From positions 54,530 through 118,529 of the forward strand of contig MNCI01036506.1 of the NCBI GenBank assembly GCA_015680685.1: DNA of 64,000 nt, in the 5' to 3' direction. The position numbers and the translations under genes are program-made. This stretch comes from Gnetum montanum (taxonomy: Eukaryota; Streptophyta; Gnetopsida; Gnetales; Gnetaceae). Shown piece by piece: positions 34,284-45,890 of this stretch (position 1 is the first letter of the stretch; each line of letters starts with the position of its first letter). The notes under the pieces were generated by a model. The model was not told where the DNA came from. It saw only the letters and a program-made list of their open reading frames with translations, and ran no database searches.

Positions 34284-34288
34284 ATTTC

Positions 34289-34469
34289 ATACACAAACAT
34301 AATCATTTCAACATTTAGAATAGTAAACATACATTTATGGTTAGTTTGCTCTATTACAACTAAGTTTATTTAGAAGTATTTGGACCTTGGTTTTTCCCAA
34401 GACCAGCAAACACCTAAACTCAAGTTTGAAAGGACACCTTCGTTTCTCATGATCCCAATCACAAGACTG
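34289..34469. other. Short flank of element G
   Basis: Nothing recognisable. It is the continuation of the pre-insertion locus. Confidence 0.3.
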
Positions 34470-35300
34470 AAGGAAAACATTGGTGGTTCCAAATGGTCAC
34501 CAATAATAAGACCATCCATTGATAGTGGATACCACATCTTCTACCTATCCCAAAGGAATGGTAACTAATTGATTTGCAAGCCCTAGTCTTATGTTATACT
34601 TCTTTAATGGTGGAAATTTGCATGTCTCGTATGTTCTTTGAGATATCAAATTAACTTCAGAATTTGATTCTAGTAGAGCTTTACATGGTAAATTTCTAGC
34701 AATTTATAAATAAGTAAAAGGTTTCCAAGATCTATTTTTTTTCTTAGAAAGAGTTCCTACTTTTATCGAATCTGATAGTATATTATTTAACATAAAAGTT
34801 ATAAAATTTTGGTTTGGTTGTTATGAAAGCAAGATGATTACATGAGAATCTATCATAGAAGGAATATGGTTGGATGAAGTTCCTACTCTATCAAACTTTT
34901 TTGAACATGTCCTAAAGAAAGGACATTTCCTAGATTTACATTCATTATTGGTAGCACTTTTCTGTTGAGGTTGTGTTGGTAATTTTCCTTGCATTAGTAG
35001 TAGTAGTACTAGTGATAAAAAAAATTAGGAGTTTAATAAGATGGACTTGTTGCTAGTTAAAACATGTAAGGTTGTGACTCCATGCATGAGGTTATAGGTC
35101 TGTGGTATTCAATTGGATAGTAAGAGGAGAAAGCATGATCATAAGTACTTTCAAGAGATATAAGATGTTATACATAGTATCTATAAGGATTTGGTTTTCA
35201 GTTGAAATATTGTCGCCTTGGTGGTGGGATCCCCCATGATTATGGTCATTGCCTCTACAGCTAGTATTTCTTCTATAGTTAAGAATAAGTCTTACTTGGA
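34470..35300 (-). pseudogene. Gypsy protease/gag-end fragment (element F)
   Basis: Read on the minus strand: DSIKVGTLSKKK, then KALLESNSEVNLISQRTYE and KYNIRLGLANQLVTIPLG (34760-34540). This aligns with the protease of element C, except that the catalytic DSG appears as ESN. Upstream (to 35300) the reading is interrupted but resembles the Pro-rich end of gag in element C. It is an isolated fragment of the A/B/C family. Confidence 0.7.
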
Positions 35301-38300
35301 TAATACATGTTTTATATATATAACTTATGTTATACTTCTATGCTTTTCTTTTACATGCAACTTTTCCACATTCACATGGTTTCTTTCAAGTACCTTATTT
35401 TTAAATTGGATTTTTAATTTACATTTTTTCATAAACTTTTTCAAAATTTTATTTCTTTTCTTTCCTTTCTAGCTAATACCCTCTAGATTCAAACATGCAT
35501 AGGGAGTACATATGAACTCCAAGTGAAATTTTGTTTGAACCTATAATATTAGTGCACTACACAACCATATATCAAAATCATGTTTGAACATCACTCATCA
35601 TAGTCACACAAATCAAATGTTGAACTTTTAAGGAAATTTTAGCAAACTAAAAATGTGACATCTTAAGAACCATAGCTCCAATTTTAGCAAAAGAAGAATT
35701 AAGATTAATGTTTTTAAATATCCTAGACACATTAGTAAGGTTAGATTTTAGGTAGAACACCACCCTAAGGTACTTCATTAACAAAGCTATTTTATGCAAT
35801 ATTTAATTATGATTAAAAATAAACTTTGATTTTTAGGTAAATGAAAAAAAAAGTAACAAGGGATATGATCTAGATAGGGTTAGGGTCCAAAGCTCAATGA
35901 ATAGAGTATGATATAATAACATGCACATGATAAAATATGCATAACTAAATATGCATAGTAAAGAATAAACATACATGACAAAATGTGCATAATAAAGATT
36001 AAATACACGTAATTCAATTTGCATTAAAAAATAAAATATTTGTAGTCAAATTCTTGTAAAAGTATGATAACTCATAGAAAGAGAAACTTAGGGTGTAACT
36101 AGATTTTAATATTTAATCATGAAATATACAAAAGATCTAACTAAGCTTAACTAGTAATAAAGGCAAAGGATATAGAACTTTAACAAAATACTTCAACAAA
36201 AAAATTGCATTCACTTATATAAGATAATAGTAGCAACAACAACAACAATAATAGTACCTCCAATAATATAATCCTATGATTTAGTCAAGAAAATTAGAGG
36301 TAACTTACTGAAATGTATCTAGTAGCATTAAAGAATTAAGTTTATTAGTATTATCTCTTATAAGTGATATGTATTTAGTGATAGCATAAGTTGGTAATTT
36401 GAATTTATTCTCATTCCCATGTATCTTGACTATTTTCTTGTACTTAAATCTAAACTTTGCAAAATTTTGTTATTGGATCTCCCTACCTACCATCCACTCT
36501 TAAGCCTAAATGATTTTGATAAGAATGATTCTTGAAATGACTTAGAAACAACCATAACAAGTTGGAGTATCTTAATTAGAAACAAAGGATATTTGTAGAA
36601 ACATTGGTTTCACTAGAAAATATATGAGTACCCTTGGGTCCATGTTTGATTTGTGAACTTTTGAACTATTAAAAAAAATATTGAATTCTTGGTCTCTAGT
36701 TGAAAATAGATTCATGATCTTTTTAATACTTAAAATACTTGGGTTTGAACCTTGGTTAATTTGTGTACCTTCTTAAGTCTCATATATCTTTCTATGTTTA
36801 ATAGAATGGGGCAAGTCCAAGACTTTAGTCCATTGTTTAACTGGGAAATTAATATAAATGTATTTTTGTCTTATATTATTGATATTTTTTCTGATTTGAT
36901 TACATTTAATATTGTACTTGGTATTATTTCAAGTTCAACCTCATATAGTTAGGATAAGGCTAGGATGATGGTGGCAAAAATGAGAACATATAGTACAATT
37001 AATAATGAGGTGCTACCATAAGAGTAAGACTCTTGATTTGGAAGCTTCATATTATGGGACTTTGTTTTGGTAGACAATGCTAAGTTATAAAATTCATAAC
37101 ATGTTATTTCATGATTAAATAAATTAGAAATTGATATGTAGCATATTTTATTTAAATAGGTTTAACTCTCAACTTCAAGTAACTTTTAATTTATTAAATA
37201 AACCAAAAAAATGAAATGATTACATTATTCCTTTATTATTAGGAAGCTTTCAAATCTAGTTTCATGTTTATTTTATTTTAGGTTAGTTTTGCAATTTTGA
37301 GAGATTTTAATTTTTGGAGCTATCTATCCCAATTCTTTCTCCCCTATATACATAGGGTGAGTTCCTTTGCCACTTCATTCATGTTGGTAACTTTTATTTC
37401 TCCTATTTAACAATAAGATATTAGTTTAGTGGTAAAACTCCAACAACTACTTTTACTTCTCCCATTTTATATTATAAGTAAATGTCATTTTAGTCCTTTT
37501 TATGTCATACCTAAATGCTATGCCAAGGATGTTATGAGTCATTTTAATTTCAAAATAAAAATAAAAATGAATGCATGTCATTCAAAGTCTTTTCCTTTTT
37601 AAATTAGCACAAATTCATTGACAACTCTCTTTTTGTGGGAAGAAGAAAATAAAAACACTTGTGCAACTAAACTAGTTTCTTTGCAAATTCTTGGAAGTGT
37701 TCCATATTCTTTATTTCCTCTCTATAATGCTTTTTTTTCTTTCATTTTTAACTTGTTTTATATTTTTTTAATTCTTTTCACTTACTTGATTTTGACTGAC
37801 TTTGTAAATTTCCTTATTTTTTTCCCTTCGGTTACAATCTTAATTTTTTTCTTAATGAAAATTGCATTCAAAATGGCTTGACACTGGGTGGAGTTCCCCT
37901 TAAAATAGAAAGGGAAAAATTGTAAGATACTGCAACCCAATACAAAAAATGTTGAAAACAGAGATGAAACGATCTGTGATGAACAAAATTTTAAAAAAAA
38001 ATAGAAAATGAAAGAAAAACAGAATGAAAATTTTGCCTTTAAAGAATCTGGTAGAGGTGCTGGTTTTTGGACTTTCAACTAAAGTGGAAGACATGTTTAA
38101 ATATTTTTTTAATGGCATGCCATGGTATGCATGCTGCACCCAATAAAGGTAGATGACTCATGTCCTATACACATGGCAGTGGAGTGCGTTGTGATGCCAT
38201 GCTAATCTAAAGCATTTAATTTTGCAAAATGCTGGTCATAGGGCACATGGAAAAAAAGCTGTGCATTTTTCGCTAATTTAAGGAGGACTTAAAACATGAT

Positions 38301-38470
38301 GGGAACTTGGCTAATGGAGGGACTTAAAACATGGTGGGAACTTAAAACGTGTAGAAACTAAAATACATATCCAAAAACTTAGATTTTTTTTTTCTGGGTT
38401 TCATAGAACAAAAAGAGCATCTTAGCAGCATGAGTTAATTTTTAATGCAAATTGAAGCAATTTACCATTA
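35301..38470. other. AT-rich intergenic sequence
   Basis: No domain is visible in any frame, and the longer frames are low-complexity Phe/Leu/Ile stretches from poly-T tracts. A short direct repeat of GGACTTAAAACATG occurs near 38284 and 38320. A trinucleotide stretch (AACAAC) lies at 36235-36247. Parts up to about 36500 may be decayed gag of element F. Confidence 0.4.
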
Positions 38471-38486
38471 GTAGTGATCCATCTTT
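38471..38486. repeat. Target-site duplication of LINE, left copy
   Basis: GTAGTGATCCATCTTT is identical to 41073-41088. On this side it merges with the T-run that represents the LINE poly(A) tail read on the plus strand. Confidence 0.9.
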
Positions 38487-38764
38487 TTTTTTAGGAAAAG
38501 GTCGAGCGAAATCTATTCCGAAAAAAAATGGTGAGCTACGCCTGCAACGTAGCGCGGGCCAACAATCGTGGCCCCACAGCAAGAGTCCCCCATGACCGAA
38601 AGGGACGGACCACACACCACCCAGCACTCAGCGCCAGATCCCACGTCCCACAGGACATAATCCAGGGGCCGGGGAAACAGCGCATCTGGCAAGAAAAAAA
38701 AAGACCACGGACACTGAAAACAACAACAAAAGCCGACCCTGCAACACACACGGGAGCCGGCAGA

Positions 38765-38990
38765 AACAACTACCCGCTGGGCTGTTGCAGGCCACCCGGT
38801 GCATGCGCAGCCAACCACGCAGCGAGGCGGCGCCGATTCTCTGTGATCACCTGGGCGATTCCAGTCCTGCCATTCTGAACAACTACCTGCTGGGCTGTTG
38901 CAGGCCACCCGGTGCATGCGCAGCCAACCACGCAGCGAGGCGGCGCCGATTCTCTGGGCGATTCCAGTCCTGCCATTCTGAAGGATGCCC
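38765..38990. repeat. Tandem duplication (about 115 bp) in LINE 3' tail
   Basis: Two copies of a GC-rich unit (about 38765-38879 and 38880-38987) share CTGGGCTGTTGCAGGCCACC and GCAGCGAGGCGGCGCCGATT. The second copy lacks about 8 bp near 38958. Confidence 0.9.
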
Positions 38991-39316
38991 TCAAACCAGC
39001 GTTGTGCGTGTTGAGGCCGAGGGGTTGGAGTCGTATTCTTCGGGTTGCTGAGCGTGGTATCCGGTGGGTCCTTCACCTGAGGCGGCCTTGGACGATGCTG
39101 ATCCTGATCAGCGTCCGGGTAATGGGTATCCTTCATTGCCTCAGCTCCAGAGGCAGAAGGAATGCCACGCGCCGTCCCCGAGGCGCCTGCATTCGACCCC
39201 ACCAGCATATGGCTCTGTCTACCGCTGGTCCCCTCAGTCGCCGGGGGGAGTGCCCTGCACAGGGTCCCCGACCCTTCTGGGCCCGTCCATATAGGGGCCC
39301 CCACCCCTCGCGCTCG

Positions 39317-40054
39317 TTAGCTCCTTCCAGAGCTTCCTGAATCTGGCACATAACGTCGCCCGGGGGGGGCACGCCACGTCTTTGAAGACGGAATCATTAC
39401 GGGCTTTCCACAGAATCCAAAGCACGGTGAGGCTCGACGAGTGCACAGGGGGCAGTGCGGACTGATCCCTAGGCCTCTGCGCTGCAGGAACATCCGGACA
39501 GGAAGGGCATTGTGAAGGATCAGCCAACCAAACACCTTGATCTTTTCTGGGATTGACCCTTGCCAGAGTCGCCGCCAGCGAGGGTCCGAAGGGAACCGGG
39601 CCCTGAGGTACTGTAGGGGATGAAGGGGGGCGTCAGCGTCCCCGTCGCCACCACATGTGCACACAGCTGCTTCCACACAGGAGAGTCTGAGCCCGTAGCC
39701 CTCCAGGGCCTATATTTCCATCTCAAAAGTTGCGCCCAAGTGGAGGGGTCCTCCTGCGTGGTGGAAAGCCTCCAAACCAGGCGCTGCCTGCCCAACGCCA
39801 CCTCCCCCGCAAAGGGGAGAATTCCAACCCCCCGGCCTCGCGAGGCTGCGCAGCGGTAGCCCAATCCACCAGGTGCATTTTCTTTCCCCCCTTCCTGCCG
39901 GACCACACGAAATGACGCAAGATCGCGTCAATCTTTGTGACGACGAAGCCCCGAATCTGGCCATTGCCCCTAGCACAATGGTAGCCAGCACAATCTTTCC
40001 TTTACGGGAGAGGAATTGATTCATCGAATGGACCGTGCGCTGCTGAATACGCAT
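39317..40054 (-). pseudogene. LINE ORF2 C-terminal part with zinc knuckle
   Basis: Minus strand, several frames. From the right come FLSRKGKIVLATIVLGAMAR (40000), KKMHLVDWA and FHHAGGPLHLGA (to 39745). Next is the zf-RVT-type segment IPEKIKVFGWLILHNALP followed by a CPLC pair (39560-39470), and then ILWKARNDSVF (about 39410). The order RT, zf-RVT, W-x-RN-x-VF is typical of plant L1 elements. At least two frameshifts separate the parts. Confidence 0.8.
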
Positions 40055-40084
40055 CAGTAAGGCCTGCCAGGTTTGTCTTCAATG

Positions 40085-41040
40085 TCAGTCGTGGATGGGG
40101 ATGCCCAGATATTGATCCACCGCTGCACACGGCAGAATCCCTAGGATTTGAATAATTATGCTGCGCACAGCGGGGTGCGTGTGTGTGAAATAAAGCGCAA
40201 CCCAACCTCCCGCTGGAACCTGTCCAGCGCCCTCATCAGCGCCTTGACCTGCCCTCATCAGCGCCTTGACCTGCGGCACGGCAGCCCTGACATAGATTAT
40301 GGTATCGTCCGCGTAGTGAGCGGTGAGGCAACACACCCCTTGTATGTCGAGACCCTGGACGCCTTCGTCCACACAAAAGCTTTGTAGGAGATCCATCAGC
40401 ATTAGAAAGAGGAGAGGGGAGAGGGGATTGCCCTGCCGCAGCCCGCGGCCGGTTCCCTGGAAACCCCATAAGTGCCCATCTATATCCAGGGAGTACCTGC
40501 CACTCCGTTGAATCTGTAAGCAGAGCTCCACAAAGTCCTTGTCCAACCCTTTGGCAATCATAACTTTCCGCAGGGCTGCCCAACTAACGGTGTCGTAGGC
40601 CTTCGTGATGTCTAGCTTGATACAGAGGCCTGGAAATTTCGCTAGACGAAGGGAGTGCTGGATTTCCTGCAGTAACAGAACTTGATCCTGAAGGTGGCGG
40701 CCCTTAATGAATGCAGCCTGGTTTTTCCCCACCAAACGTGGCATGAGAGGGCGCAGTCTGGCCACCAGCATCCCGGAAGTGCCCCGGTGCAGTGGGCAAC
40801 TCGTTTTTAGGCATGAGGACCACGTGGGAGCAGTTAATTTCTTTGCGGACCTGCTGCCAGGCAGCATGTAGTTAAAGGCATCAAGAAGGTTGGCGCCAAG
40901 CACCTCTTCATACTCTCAGAAGAATTCAATGGGCCAACCATTCGGGCCGGGCGCCTTATTCGCCTACATATCTTTCAACGCGGCGTGAAGTTCCTGACGG
41001 GAAAAGGGGGTTAGCAGCCGCGCGTTTTCTGCCTGGGCCA
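40085..41040 (-). pseudogene. LINE reverse transcriptase (partial)
   Basis: The minus strand carries KNQAAFIKGRHLQDQVLL (40720), KLDITKAYDTVSW (about 40600), GLRQGNPLSPLLFLMLMDL (40440) and the catalytic YADDT (about 40310). It ends in DQYLGIPIHD at 40088. These are the ordered L1 RT motifs, with the AYDTV Asp and the ADD pair present. A 22-bp tandem duplication (about 40231-40274, CCCTCATCAGCGCCTTGACC) disturbs the frame after YADDT. The N-terminal fingers and the endonuclease are missing. Confidence 0.9.
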
Positions 41041-41072
41041 CCACCTGCGGGATGGGCACGGAAATTGGATCT

Positions 41073-41088
41073 GTAGTGATCCATCTTT
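41073..41088. repeat. Target-site duplication of LINE, right copy
   Basis: GTAGTGATCCATCTTT is identical to 38471-38486 and adjoins the truncated 5' end of the LINE. Confidence 0.9.
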
Positions 41089-42212
41089 GGCCTTGAAGTC
41101 TCCAACTGGGAAATCCAGTTTTCATTGAAAGGTCATCAAAAAATAAAAGTTGAATATAAAATAGTGTGCAAAGTACCGTGAAGTGGCAGTATTAAATAAA
41201 AGCTTGACTCATTCCATTTCATTTTGATTTTAAATATAAAATATAGTGTGCAAAGTACCGTGAAGTGGCAGTATTAAATAAAAACTTGACTCATTCCCTC
41301 TCATTTTTACCTGATTTTCGCACACATCGCACACATAACACACAGTTTGGCTATTGTGTCCTTAAAAATTTTTGATGTACAACATTAAAACTGCACAAAT
41401 GCGCACATTCTACCTTCATGTGTCTACTCCGTTAGAGAGGTCTTCTACCTTCATGTGTCTACTCCATTAGAGAGGTCTTTTGTCGGTCGTGGGTTGTTAA
41501 CTCCAGAACAATACTTGGACGAACTTTCAAAGGTTACTGTTGTTAAATACTTATATAATATTTAAAGAGTTTTAACTTGATGTGACTGATATTTTTCGAC
41601 TATTTAAGCATCATCATTAATCGCTTCAAGGCCTTTCTGTAAATTTAGTTAATTTACTCGGCTGCAGTTTTGAGAAGAGGAATTTGTGCAAAACTCCAAA
41701 TCTATGTATCAACGAGAATTTCAAGTTATTACAGATTACAGCTTTTGCAAACAACAAGCCTCTCACTTTGTAATAAAAGCAAATCATTATGTGCATTTTA
41801 GGAATCTTTTACAAAGAAACTCTAAAATACCAGATGAGTTGCTTAACTTCATAAAGCCAAAGGTGAGACTTATTTAAAAATATTTGACTGCTAATTATTA
41901 CTATGTATTGATGTATAAATTTTGGTTGCACAAGAACACTTAACAAAACTTGTTTTAAGAGATTATTGTCTAAGGTGCTTCTTGTATGGGTAGGAAATTT
42001 AGAAATTCAATGATGCTGATAATTTTAACTTGACAATGAAATTAAAATAAAATAACTGCTAATTTAAAATAACTATGGTAGAAAAATAAATATTTATTAA
42101 AATGACTTTAACAAAAAAAAAATTGTTCATTAAACTAGTTTAGAATAGAGCATACAAGATGATCAATAACTTAGATTAAAAATGACATGGACTTTTAATA
42201 TAAACAAAGAGG
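41089..42212. other. Intergenic, with small tandem duplications
   Basis: Two tandem duplications are visible. One is about 65 bp (41152-41217 and 41234-41298, shared GTGCAAAGTACCGTGAAGTG). The other is 37 bp (about 41408-41444 and 41445-41481, shared CTACCTTCATGTGTCTACTC). A 63-codon frame at 41686-41877 is not recognised. Confidence 0.5.
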
Positions 42213-44105
42213 TGTCAAGGCCAACAACACCCATGGTAAGCAGGGGGCCATGATCAACAGATATTATCATAACTTTGTATAAAAACCAAAAATCAAAACT
42301 ATTATTTGTTGAATTTTGCCTTATCCACTTTCTAAGCTTCCTTCACACGATAAGACAAACTCAAGGTAGAGAATCATTCACAAAACAAAGAAAAAAAAAC
42401 CTACACTATATGGACTATAATTTTGAATTCATTTGTTTCATTGTGGATACACAAATAAAGATATAGGGGTTTCATTTCATCTCTTCATAAGTTTACTAAA
42501 TTTTATATTTAAAAAAATGCTTAGACTTGGATTATATTTTTCATGGAAGTTTATATTGTCCCCTGGGAGAAATGAATCTTTCTCCATACACATTTATAAT
42601 GTTTCTCAACAAATAGAAGGTAAGAAAAAAGAAAATATTCATCTAGTGAATTGGGATATGGTTTCTCATTTATGAGAATGTACTAGTACTTACAAAATTA
42701 CATTATTCAAATACGGCACTTTTGGTGAAGTTGGCTAGGTGAATTATGAATGAAAATGTTGTGTGGTTAGAGTGATCAAGGTTAAATAATTGATCTGCAG
42801 GGAAAATCTTTTAAAATTGTATATTATGAATGCATTTGCAATGTGAGTAACACTTGAAATGTATGCAAGGATGAAAAATCATTGCATAGAATCTTAGAAA
42901 TTTATTACATTAAATCTAAAGATGATCACAGCTGTATAATCAGTCACCACCTAGCTACAACTATGGGTACATAGCTAGAAATTTAAGAGTTTATATTATT
43001 TTTTTTGGTTAAAAATAACGCCTGTTTTATATACGTAGAAAAACGGGACTTAGGAGCAGTTAACGTTGCCAACCATGCCATGCCTGACCCACTCCATGTA
43101 GCCTTCGAGAGTATCATATAACGTGGATAAGACAAAATCTATGATTACAGAAATATTAAAAAGCACGGTCTTGTTGGCAGTCATTAACAGTTTGATACCA
43201 CTCTGAGCAAACTCCCACCTCTAGAAATACCCCTGCAGTTACCTGAGAGATGAAAACTTCAAGCTGCAGCAGCGATTGCTAACAGTAGAAAACCTTGATT
43301 ATGGCTGTTGAAATTTAGACACCAGTGGCAAGAATGAAAATGTTTTGGCTATGATGCTTGTTCTTGTCTTGATGGTCTGTGTTTTCATGTACATCTACAT
43401 CAATAATCCTGCAACCGCAACCAAACCGTAAAGACGTCATGACGATGGTGGGAGTTACGTAAGACGTGGGGTGGCTGCGGTAACTGACACGGTTGATGGT
43501 CGTTGATGGGTTTCTTCTCAGGCAGGCATAGATCACGCGACGAACATCAGCGGCAAACGCATGCAGGTAGACAATGGCACGTCTGACAGCAATGCAGCAT
43601 TTTCTCTGGACGTATGGAGGGGCAACAACAGACGCCCAACAGCGGTGGGTTTTTATGGAGCTGTCAGCGGTTGGTGGCGACTGGCTGCTCTGAAACGAGA
43701 GCGACAGTGTTTCGTTCCAGCTCTCTGACGGGTTTTCAGTATGGTTTTCAGAGGCTGACACCAAACAGCAGTGCATCAGTTTCCGTGGCAGTTATGATCG
43801 GTGATTACACGTCGGCGTCCACAACTGACTGATAGAAAACAGGTGGTGCGGCAGCGTCCACAACTGACCCATAGCAAACAGGGCCAGATCAAGAAAAATT
43901 TGAATTTTTCTTTTCAATTATTTATTGTACCTTAAAATTGTAACAATATTCAATTATTTTACTTAGTTTATTATTCTTTAAAATGTGGCATAGCCCTTTC
44001 AAACAGAGACTATTCTTGGGTTTCGTATCCATATGGGAATTGCGTTATGCCATAGTCTCCTAAAACAAGTTTTTCTCAGGTGTCCAGAATTTAAGGGGTT
44101 TGTAA
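42213..44105 (+). repeat. Solo LTR (H), related to the LTRs of element G
   Basis: The start TGTCAAGGCCAACA...CCATGGTAAGCAGGGGGCCA matches the element G LTR start (TGTTGAGGTCAACTTC..). The end near 43990-44095 (CATAGCCCTTTC, GAGACTATTC, CTCCTAAAAC, GTGTCCA.AATTTA) matches the element G LTR end. No gag or pol follows, so it is a solo LTR. A GC-rich, promoter-like stretch lies at 43430-43860. No DUF2431 sequence is present. The exact ends and the target duplication are unclear. Confidence 0.7.
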
Positions 44106-44432
44106 TTAAAAAGAAAATGATTAAAACATAACAGAGATTAAATCATTCAACTGTTGAAATAACAAGTAAAGGTTGCAACTTCAAATAGAACTTCTTTCTT
44201 TTGATCCATTGTAGCTTCAAATAGAACTTCTTTCTTTTGGTAGCACCTCCCAGACTAGTCCTTAATGAATCTAGAGAGCAGATGCTTATGGAAGGTTTTT
44301 ATCAATTCTGATTTTCGCTGCCCCTTTCCTCTGTTGCTGGTCACTTTGTACCTCTTACACGTCAGTTGGAACCAGCACACAAAGCCACAAAAAGTGAAAG
44401 CCAAACCGCTGTTGGAGTGCATGTTTGAAATG
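44106..44432. other. Spacer, no confident feature
   Basis: A short tandem duplication with TTCAAATAGAACTTCTTTCT lies at 44180-44240. A 66-codon minus-strand frame (44255-44455) is not recognised. Confidence 0.4.
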
Positions 44433-44750
44433 CTAAATCCAGGATCTGCGCTCATGTTTAGCTCGAACGTATTGCACGCTCAAAGAAGGCCACACGTTGC
44501 AATGACTGTAACCAACGTGGAGGGTACAGACATTGTCACCGGGGACAATACTAGCACAGTCATAGAGCTCCTTAACCACGGCCTCTCTGACCATGCCGGC
44601 CAGCAGGTGCGCAGCACTATTCCAAGCACCTCCGGTAATATTCTTCTCAGAACCGGGCACCAAAACATACTCCTGGTAAACTCCCGTCTTCACGTAGATG
44701 ATATGCACACCTGCGCTGTTAAAAGCAGATAATCAAAGAATTCATGTACC
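44433..44750 (-). pseudogene. Possible pectinesterase-like gene fragment
   Basis: The minus strand reads NSAGVHIIYVKTGVYQEYVL followed by VPGSEKNITG. This is close to the first conserved block of plant pectin methylesterases (family pattern: YVI.IK.GVY.E.V), which de-esterify cell-wall pectin. The rest of the 91-codon frame does not follow the family clearly, and no catalytic QAVAL or DFIFG block was found. Upstream is a pyrimidine-rich stretch ending in AG. It is a fragment at best. Confidence 0.4.
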
Positions 44751-45339
44751 CAAATATTAATTTGCCACGCTTGCTCAGGTGTGATCAGTGCATCACCCCT
44801 GGCAACGAAAGACAAAAAAAACTGGTCATACCAGTACAAGAAAACGTAGATTATAATCAGATTCATTTTCATGAATATTTATTCATGAATGCGTCAAGTG
44901 TCCCCGCCTTACTTTTGATGTACATTTTAAATGCCAGACCCGCCAATAATTATGTTTGAATATGCAGGTGCCTTTGTAAATGCCTAAATGGCCACCTGCA
45001 CAATGTGTTGGAGGACATTAAAACTTAACATCGGCGCAATCCTAAAGATTGGACCGAAAAATTTGACTTGCGAGGCCTTAGCATCCATGCATACATATCC
45101 TGACTCAACTCAGGGTATGTAGCATTTAGCCTCACCGTGGACACAGCCCTTAACACCATGGCTTTTACTTATCAAGGTTCCAAAGAGCCCTCTCCAATAA
45201 ATACCATGTAACGTTTTTTCTCCCTCTTTCAAATGTGTTACAGTTTTTACTACAAAAGGTCTTAATTTTATAATTCTATGTTATAAGTTAAATTATAGCA
45301 CTGAATCAAAAAGATCTATCTCATGTTAATCTTTAAGAT
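44751..45339. other. Spacer, no gene recognised
   Basis: Mixed sequence between two gene fragments. No domain was found. Confidence 0.3.
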
Positions 45340-45640
45340 CTATCTCTATGCGGATCACCTTTGCTGCTGATGAAACGTTGGTGGGCATTAGTGGGTGTAT
45401 TGGAAAAGTCCAATCCCAAATCAGGGTAGCATCTTTGAAGTTTTACACAAATCTCAAAAACATACGGACCTTTCAGTAAAGAGGACGTTGAGGAAGAGCA
45501 GAGCTTTGAATGCCTCCCGTCGACTGGATGTGAAATTTGCTGGCTTTTAGGGGATAACTGGAGATTGTGTAAACAGCCCAGGATTCTATGTTCGTTTAAC
45601 TATGCAAGCGGGCCATGCTAAGGAAGCCTTGTCTATGAAA
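45340..45640 (+). pseudogene. Jacalin-related lectin domain fragment
   Basis: Jacalin-related lectins bind mannose or galactose in plant defence and stress. The plus strand reads ITFAADETLVGISG (45352), SLKFYTNLKNYGPFSKED (about 45440, after a frameshift), and in another frame LDVKFAGF-stop-GITGDC then VNSPGFYVRL (45520-45600). The family pattern is EYL..ISG, SL.F.TN...YGPFG, G.IVGF.GR.G..LD.IG.Y. The N-terminal third is missing, and frameshifts and a stop disable it. Confidence 0.65.
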
Positions 45641-45890
45641 TCTGCGGTAACGTTGGGTATGAAAAATGCTGCTAAAATCTTAAAGGTCAATTGTTTTTAA
45701 TTTAATTTCCAAGAGTCTTTGCAGGTTCTATCAGAGCTCACCATCCATTGAATTTATTTATTTTTATACAATACAATTCCCTGTATGTGTGTATATATAT
45801 GGCAAACAGGACTTTCATTGTTTGTTGATCACAATTGAAATACGAATATCTTTTTAGTTAAATTACATCTTAGGGTGAAGTTTGGACACC
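45641..45890. other. Spacer before gap
   Basis: AT-rich, with a short TATATATA stretch at about 45790. No gene is visible. Confidence 0.3.

Larger units (their letters stand above)
38487..41072 (-). mobile_element. 5'-truncated L1-type LINE
   Basis: A GC-rich block on the minus strand, bounded by a perfect 16-bp target duplication and a short poly(A) end (T-run at 38487-38492). Reading from the right, it holds the second half of RT, the connection region, a zf-RVT-type zinc knuckle, a C-terminal segment and a repeat-bearing 3' tail. The 5' end is cut inside RT, the usual result of incomplete target-primed reverse transcription. Frameshifts and stops disable it. A second copy of the family lies at 23707-24137. 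Confidence 0.92.

Noticed and set aside
38513-39304. 263-codon frame in the LINE 3' tail
   Set aside because: It runs through the tandem duplication in GC-rich sequence, where stops are rare. The real LINE coding part ends before it.
38912-39340. Plus-strand frames over the LINE
   Set aside because: They are antisense to recognisable RT and zinc-knuckle motifs.
44433-44620. Universal stress protein-like match (PGD...L.V pattern) in the minus-strand frame
   Set aside because: Only a few residues fit. The pectinesterase-like block next to it is a better, though still weak, explanation.
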